Below, in pieces: positions 20,603-30,503 of a stretch of DNA of 64,000 nucleotides (positions are counted from its first letter, which is position 1; the number at the start of each line of letters is the position of its first letter). The notes below the pieces were generated by a model that was not told the origin of the DNA, did no database searches, and saw only the letters and a list, made by a program, of their open reading frames with translations. Source of the DNA: Axinella damicornis (lineage: Eukaryota; Porifera; Demospongiae; Axinellida; Axinellidae); assembly GCA_963931865.1 (NCBI GenBank), contig OZ007506.1, forward strand, positions 11,719,301 through 11,783,300. The letters run 5' to 3'. The position numbers were made by a program, and so were the translations under genes.

Positions 20603-21488
20603 GAGTATGAAGACATGGACGAGATCGCTTTGTTCAGCCCATGGCAGCATTTGCCAGAGATCTTCTCACTCACAAGTTCCACAGAGCAGCTGGCGGCGGT
20701 GACACAAAAGCACATGGGAGACTTCTCTCACAGAAAGGAGAAGAACCCGAAACGCATTCCTTACTTCTTTAGTGTTTCAAAGAAGTATCCTGGGAAGTTC
20801 GTGTTGGCCTATCAGCCAGCAAGGAAACCACGGGTCGAATATGTGAGTGTCACCCCAGATGGATTCTGGTACCAGAACCAGACTCATAGCAGTGTAAATG
20901 AGCTGGTGAAATGGTTCAAGTAGAACTACCACAAGCCAGTTCCACGTCCCATTCCAACCATGACCGCACAAGTGCCCACCCACATCACCCAGAACATTGA
21001 TCCTAACCTGTACCCCCATCTCCAGGCGGCCGTGGACACCGCTCACCAACAGAGAGGAGCCAACAGTACGCCGTATACTCCCTCTCAGTGGGTCAATCAG
21101 ACCCCAACTCCACAGTACAGACAGCAACCCTCTGCCCACCACCAGCAACAACAACAGGTGTACGGTGGCTATCATTACCAGCAACAACAACAACAACAAC
21201 AACATGGAGGTCAATTTGCAGCAGCCATGGTGCTGGGGGACAGTATGGGGCTGCAGAGACCAGCTAGGGGCAGCAGCATGGGGTCAGCCAACCAACTGGG
21301 CAGCACTTCAGCAAACACCAATGCAGACCCCGGGACGGACACCAGTGCAGACCCCTGGACAGACACCAGTGCACCCCGGCCTATACCCCTTCCCAGACGC
21401 CACAATCTTTCATGGGCAGCATTTTGGCACCCCAGCTCCCACACCCCCAGGACGTGGGCATCACGGGGGCCCTCCTTGGACACGATGA
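20603..21488 (+). CDS. SUPT6H: SPT6 last exon: second SH2 and Thr-Pro-rich tail
   Basis: Starts EYEDMDEIA. In a shifted frame it continues QPMAAFARDLLTHKFHRAAG, then returns to the first frame with KRIPYFFSVSKKYPGKFVLA and EYVSVTPDGFWYQNQ, the second SH2. WFK is followed by TAG at 20921-20923, after which the frame stays open as NYHKPVPRPIP. The tail is rich in Gln (a CAA/CAG run at 21160-21210) and, in a further frame, has TPMQTPGRTPVQTPGQTPV repeats, as in the Thr-Pro-rich SPT6 C-terminus. It ends at 21488. No clear AATAAA is visible nearby. Confidence 0.8.
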
Positions 21489-23294
21489 GTGAACATTTAT
21501 GGCTGATTTTAGTGTACTGGCCAAAGTATTGTAACATCTCTCCATAACTCCATCTTCCCCCTTTTGTCTGCAGTGCACATTGATATTGCAATTCTTCATA
21601 AATTATTCTTGAACACTGTATGGTCACAATACCGTCACATGCATAATTATTAAGATCGATCCTGTGTAGTCATAAGTAAAAATTGATCGTCAAAAATAAT
21701 ATACTACAATATGGATTGGCATGGTTTCAGCCGACCTTTGTCACGTTCACTAGAAAGTGCATGGTCTTACTGTTCTTCTGTTCTGCCATTTTTGCCAGTT
21801 CTGCTTTTGAGCAATGTGGCTTTTTCTTGTGCCCTCTAGCTCCAGTCTGAGCATGCATTGGACGGTTTTCGCATTAGCCTCGGAGCTAGTTGTCTGTTGA
21901 TCGCAAGCATCCTGATAAACTCTCTGATCAGTGGGTCATAGACCACTCAACGTAGGTAGCGTTGCTTTGTCTCAAGTTCGTCCATCTGTTTTCTCTTCCA
22001 AGACTCTAGCTCTCTGTCATTGATGATTACCCTGGCTACTGTGATTGGCAATTTCTCACAATGTGTCCTCCATTTCTTTGTGGGCAATTACAATCTGGGG
22101 GTAATTACTTTGCAACTTTTGAAGAGAATGTCTTGTGCACTAGCCAAACTGTGTGAGCTGATTATGCGAGAGAGGTCAGTCCACTCCTGCTCCCCCCAAG
22201 GCCCGTGGTCAATCAGAAACTCTGAGACCATCCAGCTCAAACAGATGAGTGCCCAATGGGCTATTCCATTTGATGTCCTACTGACCACCTCATATGAGCT
22301 GGCATGTGACAGAACTAGAACTGCACAACTAGAACTTTGAACTTTGTTGATAAGCAGACCGTGAGAAATGATGTCATCACAGAACTTTGAACTTTAGTTG
22401 ACGGAGGGGGAAGACCTTGGGAATCTTCACACGTGATACGCGGCACGACCGTCATATGTCGTCACGCCTCAAATCAACAGTCAGAGTCATGTACGAGACT
22501 GATCTTGCATTCTGCGCTACCTACGAAGATGGGACAAGCGCCAACTGAGAGCTACACCGAGAGTATGAAGCGTACCCAGGCTACAAGCCATGACTCCAAA
22601 GGGCTGCCAAGTGACAAACGTGAAAATGCCGCAGCTATGACGCAATCTTCTCATGGAGCGAAAAGACGGCACTATTTGGAGTTTCACCCCCTGTATCACA
22701 GCTATCCCTCAGCGGTTTAGCTTCGAACCTGGATATGTTTTACAGGTAAGACCTACCTCTTCTCTGAAAGTTGTTTCAGTTTTCTGGCTTCTCTGTAGCT
22801 GTGGATGGGAATGTAAATAAGCCATTGCGTCTAGAAACCGTGACGTCAACTGTGCCGCGTATCACGTGAGAAGATTCCCCAGGCCTTCCCCCTCGTTTTC
22901 ACATACTGCAAGCGATCAAAAACTGGAGGTGCGGAAGGCCTGGGAACGAGGCTATGTTGGAGGGATATAGGAGAGGTGCAGGTGGGAGGGGTGGGATGTT
23001 GGAGGGGTATAGGAGAGGTGCAGGTGGGAGGGTAGGAGTGTGGGAGAAGTTCATATGCGGGGATAGACATTAGTCATGGCTGCTCTCGTTATAGTGCACA
23101 GCATAAAATGCACACAACACGCATACATACAGAACACAAACACATGCATGCACTCCTCTCGCGTGCACTCCTCTCACATGCACATGCACACAATACACAT
23201 ACACGTGTATGCATGTACACATGTGCGTACACACCCGCATACTACACACACAAACACACACACATGCACTCATACAAACACACAATCATGTGTA

Positions 23295-23339
<45 letters not shown>

Positions 23340-23346
23340 ACACACG
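21489..23346. other. SPT6-SPT16 intergenic region with MITEs; no SPT16 5' exons seen
   Basis: 22405-22885 has inverted ends (CACGTGATACGCGGCAC and its complement), a TIR element of about 480 bp. It abuts a CCTCGTTCCCAGG-type end at 22955. 22965-23045 is a short GGAGGGG-type tandem repeat, and 23110-23296 is CA-rich. None of the frames resembles the SPT16 peptidase-like domain. Confidence 0.55.
23297..23346. repeat. 29-base C run followed by (CA)n
   Basis: Uninterrupted C from 23297 to 23325, then about 20 bases of CA, running directly into the first recognisable SPT16 codons without an AG acceptor. Confidence 0.95.
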
Positions 23347-24099
23347 ATGAGCCAGCTACAGAGCCGACTGCCACTGCTAGGAAGAAAATCTCAATCTTCC
23401 TTGGGGTAAGTTTGTTGTACATGTGACAGCACAGTGGGAGCACGATGTTTAGCCTCGTTCCCAGGCCGCGTGGGAATGAGGCTACACTGTGTTGCATTGG
23501 GAGAACTCAGTACAGTCTGCACTGTGATAAATTGCACTGTGGGGGACACAATATTGCACTGTTGGAATATTGTATCAGTGCTGTTGATGGATTGCCGTCC
23601 TAGTCTGCATTACACCGTCCTAATTGTCAACTTCCTGTCTCCATTTCCTGTAGAATGAAGAAGAGGAAGAAAATGGACCAGGCATTAGTGTGAGTGTGCC
23701 GTGTTCTATTGCATGATATCATTTCATTTGCACGATGATATCATTGTTCACTATACAAGTAGCTTCACCTGATTTGCTCACTTTTGCAACTGCCTGAGAC
23801 CTTGACCTACGGTCCCTCTCTGTACCATGATCAGGAGGATGTGCTGCTCGGACGAGAGGTGAATAGGACAGCCATCCTGCACAGCAGGACCAGGGTGAGC
23901 AGGGCGGTGTATGTTGGTTGGGCGTTATGTCTGAGTGGGTGGGGCCTAAATTTTAGTTGCTTGGAATGTAGATGATAGTATCTTTGTGTCATGAGACTGT
24001 TGCATTCATTGCTTGTGTGACCAATGATGTGTGCAGACGGAGCAGACTGCTGAGGACTGGAGAAAGGAGCACCAATCAAGACTAGCCAAGTCGATAAAG
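23347..24099 (+). CDS. SUPT16H: SPT16 exons: linker and dimerisation-domain start
   Basis: Four exons. 23347-23405 reads DEPATEPTATARKKISIFLG; 23654-23689 reads NEEEEENGPGIS; 23835-23894 reads EDVLLGREVNRTAILHSRTR; 24037-24099 reads TEQTAEDWRKEHQSRLAKSI. This is colinear with vertebrate SPT16 (DEDGPAT, acidic run, LLGRGSR, TAEEKRRAHQKEL). Donors GTAAGT, GTGAGT, GTGAGC and GTGGGT are sound. The first exon has no visible acceptor, because a C run and CA repeat touch it. Confidence 0.8.
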
Positions 24100-24165
24100 G
24101 TGGGTATACATACTGTACGTATAATTATGTACCATCACATGTGCTGTGCTATGTATACTCTGTTA

Positions 24166-24779
24166 GTTGCTATCAAGGGCGCATCGAGCTGCCGAAGGCG
24201 GTGAGAGGGCATGCAACGTACATAGACGGCAAAATGCTGAGTGTTACTAAAATTAATATAGAATTCAAATTTGGACTGTATAAGCACGTGAACCGTAGAC
24301 GCGCCCCCCTTATGCGGTCACGTTTTGTACTTACGATCGACATGGCTGATATTCCGTCTGTAGCGTCTTTGACGAGGACCTAGCTACCTAGCGTGAGCTC
24401 CTTTCGATGCTATCATTCCCTCCCTCCAACTTACGCAACAGCCGTTGTGCTGTTGTCGAGAGCAGCGAAAGTTGTTTGCATCCGGCGATACTTTCTCAGA
24501 ATCTTGGCCTGCTACACTGGTAGGAGAGCTACCCGGACTAGAAGTACTTGGGCTAGAGATCGCTTGGATGGTGTTTCTGTACCTACATCGGTAGCACTCA
24601 TCTTCCTTGCCCAAGGAATAAGTTCCGTTGAACGTCCGTAACCGAACCGTGCATGCAATTTCACGTGCTTAACCGGAAACGTTGTTTTTAGTAACACTCA
24701 GCACTATGCCGTCTATACGTGCGCTATAGGAAGTTGCATACCCTCTCGCCGCCTTCGGCGGCTCGATGCGCCCTTGTTG
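24166..24779. mobile_element. TIR element of about 0.6 kb in SPT16 intron
   Basis: Inverted ends begin CAAGGGCGCATCGAGC (24175) and end with the complement at about 24773. Sub-terminal blocks GCCGAAGGCGG and GACGGCA..GCTGAGTGTTACT are also inverted. No transposase frame. Confidence 0.75.
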
Positions 24780-24799
24780 TTATGTAGTCATATGACTCT

Positions 24800-25067
24800 G
24801 TCTGTTGCTATGCACGGTACATGTACTGTCACATGACTATCTGTTGCTATGTACCATCACATGACTATCTGTTGCTATGTACCGTCACATGACTATCTGT
24901 TGCTATGTACCGTCACATGACTATCTGTTGCTATGTACTGTCTGTCATGACTGTCTGTTGCTATGTACTGTCATATGACTATCTGTTGCTATGTACCGTC
25001 ACATGACTATCTGTTGCTATGTACCGTCACATGACTATCTGTTGCTATGTAGCATCACATCTGGCCC
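24800..25067 (-). repeat. 28-bp satellite array, reverse orientation
   Basis: About nine copies of a 28-base unit with the core CTGTTGCTATGTACCGTC and ACATGACTAT. It faces a longer array of the same unit in the opposite orientation at 25165-25530. Confidence 0.9.
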
Positions 25068-25164
25068 GGTACAAACATCTGGCCCATGAGACAACTGTCC
25101 ACTTGTCACACGACAGAAAGTCAATAATTATTTGTGACGTATGAGGTGGTCAACCTCCTCTGGT

Positions 25165-25530
25165 CATGTGACAGTAAATAGCAACAGACAGTCATACATA
25201 GCAACAGACAGTCATGTGACGGTACATAGCAACAGATAGTCATGTGACGGTACATAGCAACAGATAGTCATGTGACGGTACATAGCAACAGATAGTCATG
25301 TGACGGTACATAGCAACAGACAGTCATGTGACGGTACATAGCAACAGATAGTCATGTGACGGTACATAGCAACAGATAGTCATGTGACGGTACATAGCAA
25401 CAGATAGTCATGTGACGGTACATAGCAACAGACAGTCATGTGACGGTACATAGCAACAGATAGTCATGTGACAGTACATAGCAACAGATAGTCATGTGAC
25501 AGTACATAGCAACAGACAGTCATGACAGAG
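25165..25530 (+). repeat. 28-bp satellite array, forward orientation
   Basis: About 13 copies of the 28-base unit (GTCATGTGACGGTACATAGC then AACAGATA). It is bracketed by GTCAACCTCCTCTG at 25150 and the inverse CAGAGGAGGTTGG at 25527. Together with 27685-27843 it forms an inverted pair around about 2.2 kb. Confidence 0.9.
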
Positions 25531-25844
25531 GAGGTTGGCCAAAGTTGACCTTTTCTAATCAGGTCTCATTAAGGTTACGGGATACTCATGCGCGTGCCGT
25601 GCGATATGTGTTGAGAAATGCTCGCTAACTAGAAATCTCTGGTACGAACAGTGTGAGCAACTTGATTCTAGAGGTGGAGGTGCGCTGTCACAAGGTGCAG
25701 GGCATGACGGAAGCTTTTACCTATACGCTGTATTATAATAGCCTTGCTAAAACGAGCAGTTCAGTTCACCAAAAAGCCGTATTTACCACTTTTCTCAAGC
25801 GAGACAGCAGATATATTTGCCAGGGATTATGCCATTGCTAGTGC

Positions 25845-26405
25845 TATCATTACACTCCTGGTAGGGGAAAAATTGTGCCGCGTAATTACACTCCTGGTAG
25901 GGGAAAAATTGTGCTGTGTAAAATGTAAATAAATAATCAAACCTCACAGCTCGCAGGAAAGGCCTACAAAGATTCTGACTACACTGTCGTGATCACTACC
26001 ATGCAGTTAGACAAACCCATAATAATTGTGCTGAAACTCACCCTGGTGGTGGAGATATAAGCACTTTTGTCGTGCCGTCGGCTGCCATTGCTCGATCGCT
26101 CTCTTCGGCGTTGGTTGCCAGTACAGTCTTACGAAGGCCCCACAAAGGTTCTGACGTACCACACAGCCGTAATCGCTGTCGTTCACTGACGCTTACATGC
26201 CAAAACTGACCGTGCTGGCAAAGTTGTCAGTGCTGCAATAACTTTGTGTCTTCCCTTTGGCCGCCATTGCTAGCGCTAGCGATCGACAGAGCGTGGTTGC
26301 CACGTGGCATGTGCGTTAATTGAACTAACTGCGATACTTAGCTTGCGCTACGGCGAGTCGCAGCCGGCGTTGCAATGGCTACCAGGAGTGTGGTTGCCCC
26401 TCGTT
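25845..26405 (-). repeat. Start-codon/splice-donor repeat, copy 1
   Basis: A full-length copy in reverse orientation. Ends carry inverted ACTCCTGGTA motifs. The family holds two small frames, each beginning ATGGCG and running into a consensus splice donor (GGTGAGTTT). In this copy the second donor is changed (GGTGAGT kept for one, GGTCAGT for the other). Confidence 0.75.
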
Positions 26406-26795
26406 AATTAATTAATTAATTAATGTAAATAATCCAACCTCATAGCTCGCAGGAAAGGTCTACAGAGATTCTGACTACACCGTCGTGATGGCTATCATGC
26501 AGTTAGACAAACGTGTAATAATTGTGCTGAAACTCACCTTGGTGGTGGAGATACAAGCGCTTTTGTTGTGCTGTCGGCCACCATTGCTGGATCGCTCTCT
26601 TCGCCAGTAGTCTTACGAAGGCCCCACAAAGAATCTGACCACACAGCTGTAATCGCTGTCGTTCACTGACGCTTACTTGCCAAAACTCACCATGCTGGCA
26701 AAGTTGTAAGTGCTGTAATAACGTCGTGTCTTCCCTTTGGCCGCCATTGCTAGCGATCGACAGAGCATGGTTGCCACGTGGCATGTGCGTTAACC
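26406..26795 (-). repeat. Start-codon/splice-donor repeat, copy 2 (truncated)
   Basis: Same family and orientation as 25845-26405, lacking the outer left end. A run of TTAA units at 26402-26424 marks the junction between the two copies. Confidence 0.75.
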
Positions 26796-27680
26796 CTTTA
26801 TGCCCCATTGACGTCTAGGGACGTCATTTTGACCCTATGCACTCATAGGGCTTCTCGTCAGTCCAAAAAGAGACCAAAAATTCTTCAGAGGGCCAAAATT
26901 TTGGTCAGATTTCGGCTCGCCCTCCCCACTAAACGAAAGGCAGGGGGGTTTTGAAAAGGGGGGCGGGGGCACCCGCTTCGCATGTCGTGGGCGTTTTTTG
27001 ATTTTAATGAGATTCATTGGCCCAAGGATTTTTGATTTTAATGATATTCATAGACCCCACCCAGGGCCTCAACAAAACATGCAAATTGGTGGTGTAAGGT
27101 GTGCCATCAGTCAGATCTCGCCCAAGTTTAGGGAAATGCTGGGCGAAAATCCGGCTGACATCCACTTTGACCTCCGATTGCTGGCCTTGTGGGGGGTCAT
27201 GAATATCATTAATGGTATTGCCAGAGGGGTCTCTCAATGTGTGCGGGCCCCACCAAGTTTGGCCACTGAGTGAAATGTGCTGTGAAAATGCGTGAGATGG
27301 TGCTAGAATGCGTGATGCATGCTACTGTAACAGCTCAAGAGTGCACACAGCAGTTCATTCCAGTTGCTGTTGCTTCATCAATTGCTTTTGTCCTTAGCAG
27401 AAGGCTCCACCAATCAACATTTTGCAGTTTGGCAAGGTGATAGCGCCTGCGTTTATCCTCTTCTATGCGGATCGACACAGGAAAGGAGTCCATTATGTCG
27501 CTCGAACTGCGGTCGTCCTTAACCTTGTCTCAAACAACCACGTGTTATGTATACGCACGCCGTATTCCTAGGACCCACCCACAAAATAAGCCTGAACGGC
27601 TAGCTAATAATGCGTAAGATTTGCTGTAGTAAGTGTGAGACGGTGAGATTGCGCGCAATGCGTGAGAGTTGGCATGTCTG
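26796..27680. other. Intronic sequence without a recognised gene
   Basis: Contains a twice-repeated ATTTTTGATTTTAATGA motif (26995-27045) and GTGAGA-type short motifs. The open frames on either strand show no known domain. Confidence 0.45.
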
Positions 27681-27703
27681 ACTTTGACCAACCTCCTCTG
27701 TCA

Positions 27704-27843
27704 TGACTGTCTGTTGCTATGTACCGTCACATGACTATCTGTTGCTATGTACTGTCACATGACTATCTGTTGCTATGTACTGTCACATGACTATCTGTTG
27801 CTATGTACTGTCACATGACTGTCTGTTGCTATGTACCATTGCA
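27704..27843 (-). repeat. 28-bp satellite array, reverse orientation, third block
   Basis: Five units of the same 28-base repeat, introduced by CCAACCTCCTCTGTCATG. It is the inverted partner of 25165-25530. Confidence 0.9.
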
Positions 27844-27918
27844 TGACTCTGCAGGCACCCAAAGTAGTGCATGAATATACGAACATCTGGTTACTTACAT
27901 GTTACTGTGTCCTTTTAG

Positions 27919-28156
27919 AAACGTTTGCTGGAAGGGCAGCAAGAATCTTTGGCCAAGAGGTGAGTGTTAGGCCTTGCCCAATTATGCCTGCATAAATATT
28001 ATATAGTTTTGAGCACAATAGAGTGATACAAAATGAACAACAGCAACCTTGGCGGACGTTGTTTCCTGCAGGCCCAAGCTTTCACAGACGTGGCCTACAA
28101 ACATTCGTCTGTGGTGCCCAGGGATGCAGACGTGCAGAACAACAAGATTTTTATGG
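27919..28156 (+). CDS. SUPT16H: SPT16 exons: dimerisation-domain segment
   Basis: 27919-27959 reads KRLLEGQQESLAKR (donor GTGAGT). 28072-28156 reads AFTDVAYKHSSVVPRDADVQ then NNKIFM (acceptor CTGCAG, donor GTAAGT), matching [21 protein letters not shown] of vertebrates. The two exons do not join in frame as written; one base is off near 28072. Confidence 0.75.
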
Positions 28157-28254
28157 GTAAGTAGGAAGATGTTTGCAGATGTACAACTTAGAGACGTTTA
28201 AAGTTCGTTAACATTGAAGCCAACAATCAGATCAAAATAAAATAATTATAAATT

Positions 28255-28352
28255 TATACGAGGGACGACCGCACTCCTGGTAGCCGCGGTTAAACGGTAG
28301 CACAAGCTAAATGTGACAGTTCGTTCCAATTATCACACATCACGTGAGTACC
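28255..28352 (+). repeat. Start-codon/splice-donor repeat, copy 3, left part (split by insertion)
   Basis: The left end of a copy, continuing at 35752. Comparison with the uninterrupted copy at 42771-42900 (CATGTGAGTACCATGATAGC) shows that a 7.4-kb block entered between GTACC and CATGATAG. Confidence 0.85.
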
Positions 28353-28865
28353 GTATAGCGGGTTATTTTCGTGGGGTGCCAATTTTCGTTATTTTCGTGA
28401 CTCATCAACAAGTCACGAAATTTTCCACCCACAAAAATTTCAACCCATAATCGCGCTGTGCAACATGTAGCTAGGTGCCGTCGTTCGAGTACACTGTACG
28501 GCTCTTCGTAGCTGTACCTGCGTGACTGCATCCCGTTGACAGTGTCCTCGATTGACAGGATCCTCTATCACCAGCTGTCCCTCGCGTTGTGATCGAATTG
28601 GAGCCAGGACCATACTATCGGATAATTTATCTATGATTGGACCTGGACCCCGGCGATGAAAAACGAGGCCAGTAACTCTCGCCACAGTCAATCGATCAAT
28701 ACAGTTACCATTCTCGCATTAGCATGTTAGTTCTTCTCCCACATCTTTTACTGACGAAATAGCGTCACACTCACGCTTTACATTGTATACTTCGGCCATC
28801 AAATTGCAAACCTTCTTCTTCTTCTTCTTTGTATCCTCCTTTCTAGGAGAGTATCCCAAGTTGGG

Positions 28866-29029
28866 CTAAATAGGGTCAGACTGGAGCAGGAGAGAGTTGC
28901 GGAACGCACGAAGTTGGTCAAGGAAATCGACGATGAAAACTTGTGTTGAGCGGTCCTTGATCCATACACAGCCCAGCATGACGTCAGTAAAACGGTCCGG
29001 GTCCCGCACCATGTCTGGGAGTAGTTGCT
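28866..29029 (-). CDS. LINE ORF2 C-terminal end, separated by insertion
   Basis: Reads QLLPDMVRDPDRFTDVMLGC then VWIKDRSTQVFIVDFLDQLR to the stop. It continues exactly where the frame of 30504-32580 breaks off (HVKQ). The intact junction can be read in the separate copy at 29620-29781. Confidence 0.85.
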
Positions 29030-29339
29030 CAGAGCTGAAAATAACGTGCGGACAACGGTCAATTTCCGCACAAGAAAGGGAAAGGGCCGGACAAATGGTT
29101 GCTTGACTGGCCACTTTGTCCGGACGTTTAGTGACAGTGCCTGCAGTAGCTAGCATGGTCTACGTTCAGCTTCTTTCTCCTACGTAGGATCCCTTGTGAC
29201 TCAGAACGGTGGCGGTCAGTTCTTTAGCCGTTTCGTCGTGGTACAGTCGCGATCACAGCCTCGTACCATCAGCCGCTAGCTATAGCCTCGTGAAGTATAG
29301 TAGTTGTGCGCATGCATTAACGCACGTGGCCCTACCGGT

Positions 29340-29831
29340 AAACCCTCCCGGTAAACCCTCCCATCAGTGGTTTTCCACCCTTCATGATCGGCATGCCACC
29401 TCCAAAGTCAACTTTCGTGTGAGATTGCTGGTTGGCTGTGACGGTCTGGAGGCTGACGCCTCGAGGTTCCGTCGGAGGCTGAACGGCGCTCTTCCTGGCG
29501 ATCCCATCTGCAAATTATGCCGCACTGAACCCGAGGACTCAGCCCACTTCATCTTACGTTGTCCATCCCTCTCTGCTCGTCGCCTCGAATTACTTTCAGA
29601 CGCTCCAGCCCACGTTAAGCAACTACTCCCAGACATGGTGCGGGACCCGGACCGTTTTATTGACATCATGCTGGGCTGTGTATGGATCAAGGTCCGCTCA
29701 ACACAAGTTTTCATCATCGATTTCCTTGACCAACTTCGTGCGTTCCGCAACTCTCTCCTGCTCCAGTCTGACCCTATTTAGCCCAACTTGGGATACTCTC
29801 CTAGAAAGGAGGATACAAAGAAGAAGAAGAA
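29340..29831 (+). mobile_element. 5'-truncated LINE copy, plus strand
   Basis: Encodes the ORF2 C-terminus (WFSTLHDRHATSKVNFRVRL, the zinc-finger-like ICKLCRTEPEDSAHFILRCP, and the DPDRF end) to the stop at 29781, then the shared 3' end with (GAA)n. 5' truncation and a simple 3' tail are normal for target-primed insertion. It lies inside the 1.47-kb TIR element, in inverse orientation to the host LINE. Confidence 0.85.
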
Positions 29832-30021
29832 GGCCCTACAACAATTGCCGCGAGATCGAGATCGAGAGTGCGCGCGAGAGCTAGCTAGCTAGCTACGTTA
29901 GCTACTTCTTGTTCTTGTCTTACCTTGGACCGGTGGAGTGCTTGGTTCGATCTGGACGGCCATGAAGCGACATCATCCTGAGCCACAGATCGATGATGGC
30001 CATTGATGGGCCTACGAGCTG

Positions 30022-30098
30022 GCCTCGTTCCCACGCCACTTTCGGTAGCCGTACTGCAAGCGACGAAAAGTTGGGCGGGGCCTGGGAACGAGGCTACC
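30022..30098. mobile_element. Fold-back MITE nested in the 1.47-kb element
   Basis: GGCCTCGTTCCCACGCC and the inverse GGGCCTGGGAACGAGGCTA with TACTGCAAGCGACGAAAAG between. A typical member of the family. Confidence 0.7.
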
Positions 30099-30503
30099 TT
30101 CAAGAAAGAAGCGAAATGTAGCCCCACACAACGTTTATGAAATGGCAAGCCAAATTGGACAGACTGTGAGGTAAGGAACGAGGGAGCAAAGAAAATTGAG
30201 CTAAGGTACAAGGTGTGCGTGAAATTCAAGTCTAAGATTGAAGGCAGCAAAGAACTGATCAGCATACTCGTGTTGTTGCTCCTCAAGTTTGGATTCTCCT
30301 GGCCTTGGTCCATCTTCGGTTGCTCCCATCGCTGAGCTTAACGTTTAGTGTACAGTATCACCATGTGGAACTCATACATTCATCAATTATAGTGACTTCG
30401 AAAGAATTTTTTTTTGTCCAGCCAAAACAACTCAATGTCCGGGCAAAATTGAATATGTCTGGACATACTGACCAACCAATACTAAATTTTATTTTCAGCT
30501 CTG

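Larger units (their letters stand above)
3758..21488 (+). pseudogene. SUPT6H: SPT6 (SUPT6H-like) transcription elongation factor locus, disrupted
   Basis: SPT6 is a nuclear histone chaperone that binds RNA polymerase II during elongation. I see exons at 3758-3858, 4035-4148, 12654-12796, 14297-14621, 16759-16891, 17188-17320, 17598-17633, 17737-17863, 17944-18184, 18687-18831, 19720-19784, 19935-20049, 20293-20404, 20503-20524 and 20603-21488, nearly all with good AG/GT borders. Conserved blocks include [63 protein letters not shown] and the tandem-SH2 region. Parts are missing: most of the N-terminal region after the first acidic exons, the YqgF-like core, and the HhH/S1 region. In-frame TAG codons occur at 18702, 20017 and 20921, and about eight exons change frame. 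Either a decaying duplicate or a faulty assembly. The family assignment is firm; the functional state is open. Confidence 0.85.
25531..27703. mobile_element. Probable element whose inverted ends are satellite arrays
   Basis: The sequence inside the inverted 28-bp arrays starts after CAGAGGAGGTTGG and ends before CCAACCTCCTCTGTCATG. It carries two minus-strand copies of the start-codon/splice-donor repeat (25845-26405 and 26406-26795), a G-rich stretch near 26940-26975 and no long open frame. Whether it moves as a unit cannot be told from one copy. Confidence 0.5.
29030..30503. mobile_element. 1.47-kb TIR element inserted in the LINE
   Basis: Exact 14-base terminal inverted repeats CAGAGCTGAAAATA at 29030 and 30490-30503. 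GTTGCT is duplicated on both sides (29024-29029 and 30504-30509). The LINE sequence is uninterrupted at this point in the copy at 29350-29831, which proves the insertion. It contains TTGTCCGGAC-type sub-terminal motifs at both ends, a second LINE fragment and a fold-back MITE. Confidence 0.9.

Noticed and set aside
18702..20923. TAG read as a sense codon (recoding) in SPT6
   Set aside because: All three stops are TAG, but frame breaks and lost domains in the same gene, and normal TAG stops in other frames (LINE ORF1 ends with TAG), make recoding unnecessary.
22020..22720. Possible N-terminal SPT16 exons
   Set aside because: Frames here were compared by eye with the expected peptidase-like domain and show no shared motif; parts belong to a TIR element.
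24800..25530. CRISPR-like regular 28-bp repeats
   Set aside because: Units are directly adjacent without unique spacers, orientation flips, and the DNA is eukaryotic. It is a satellite.
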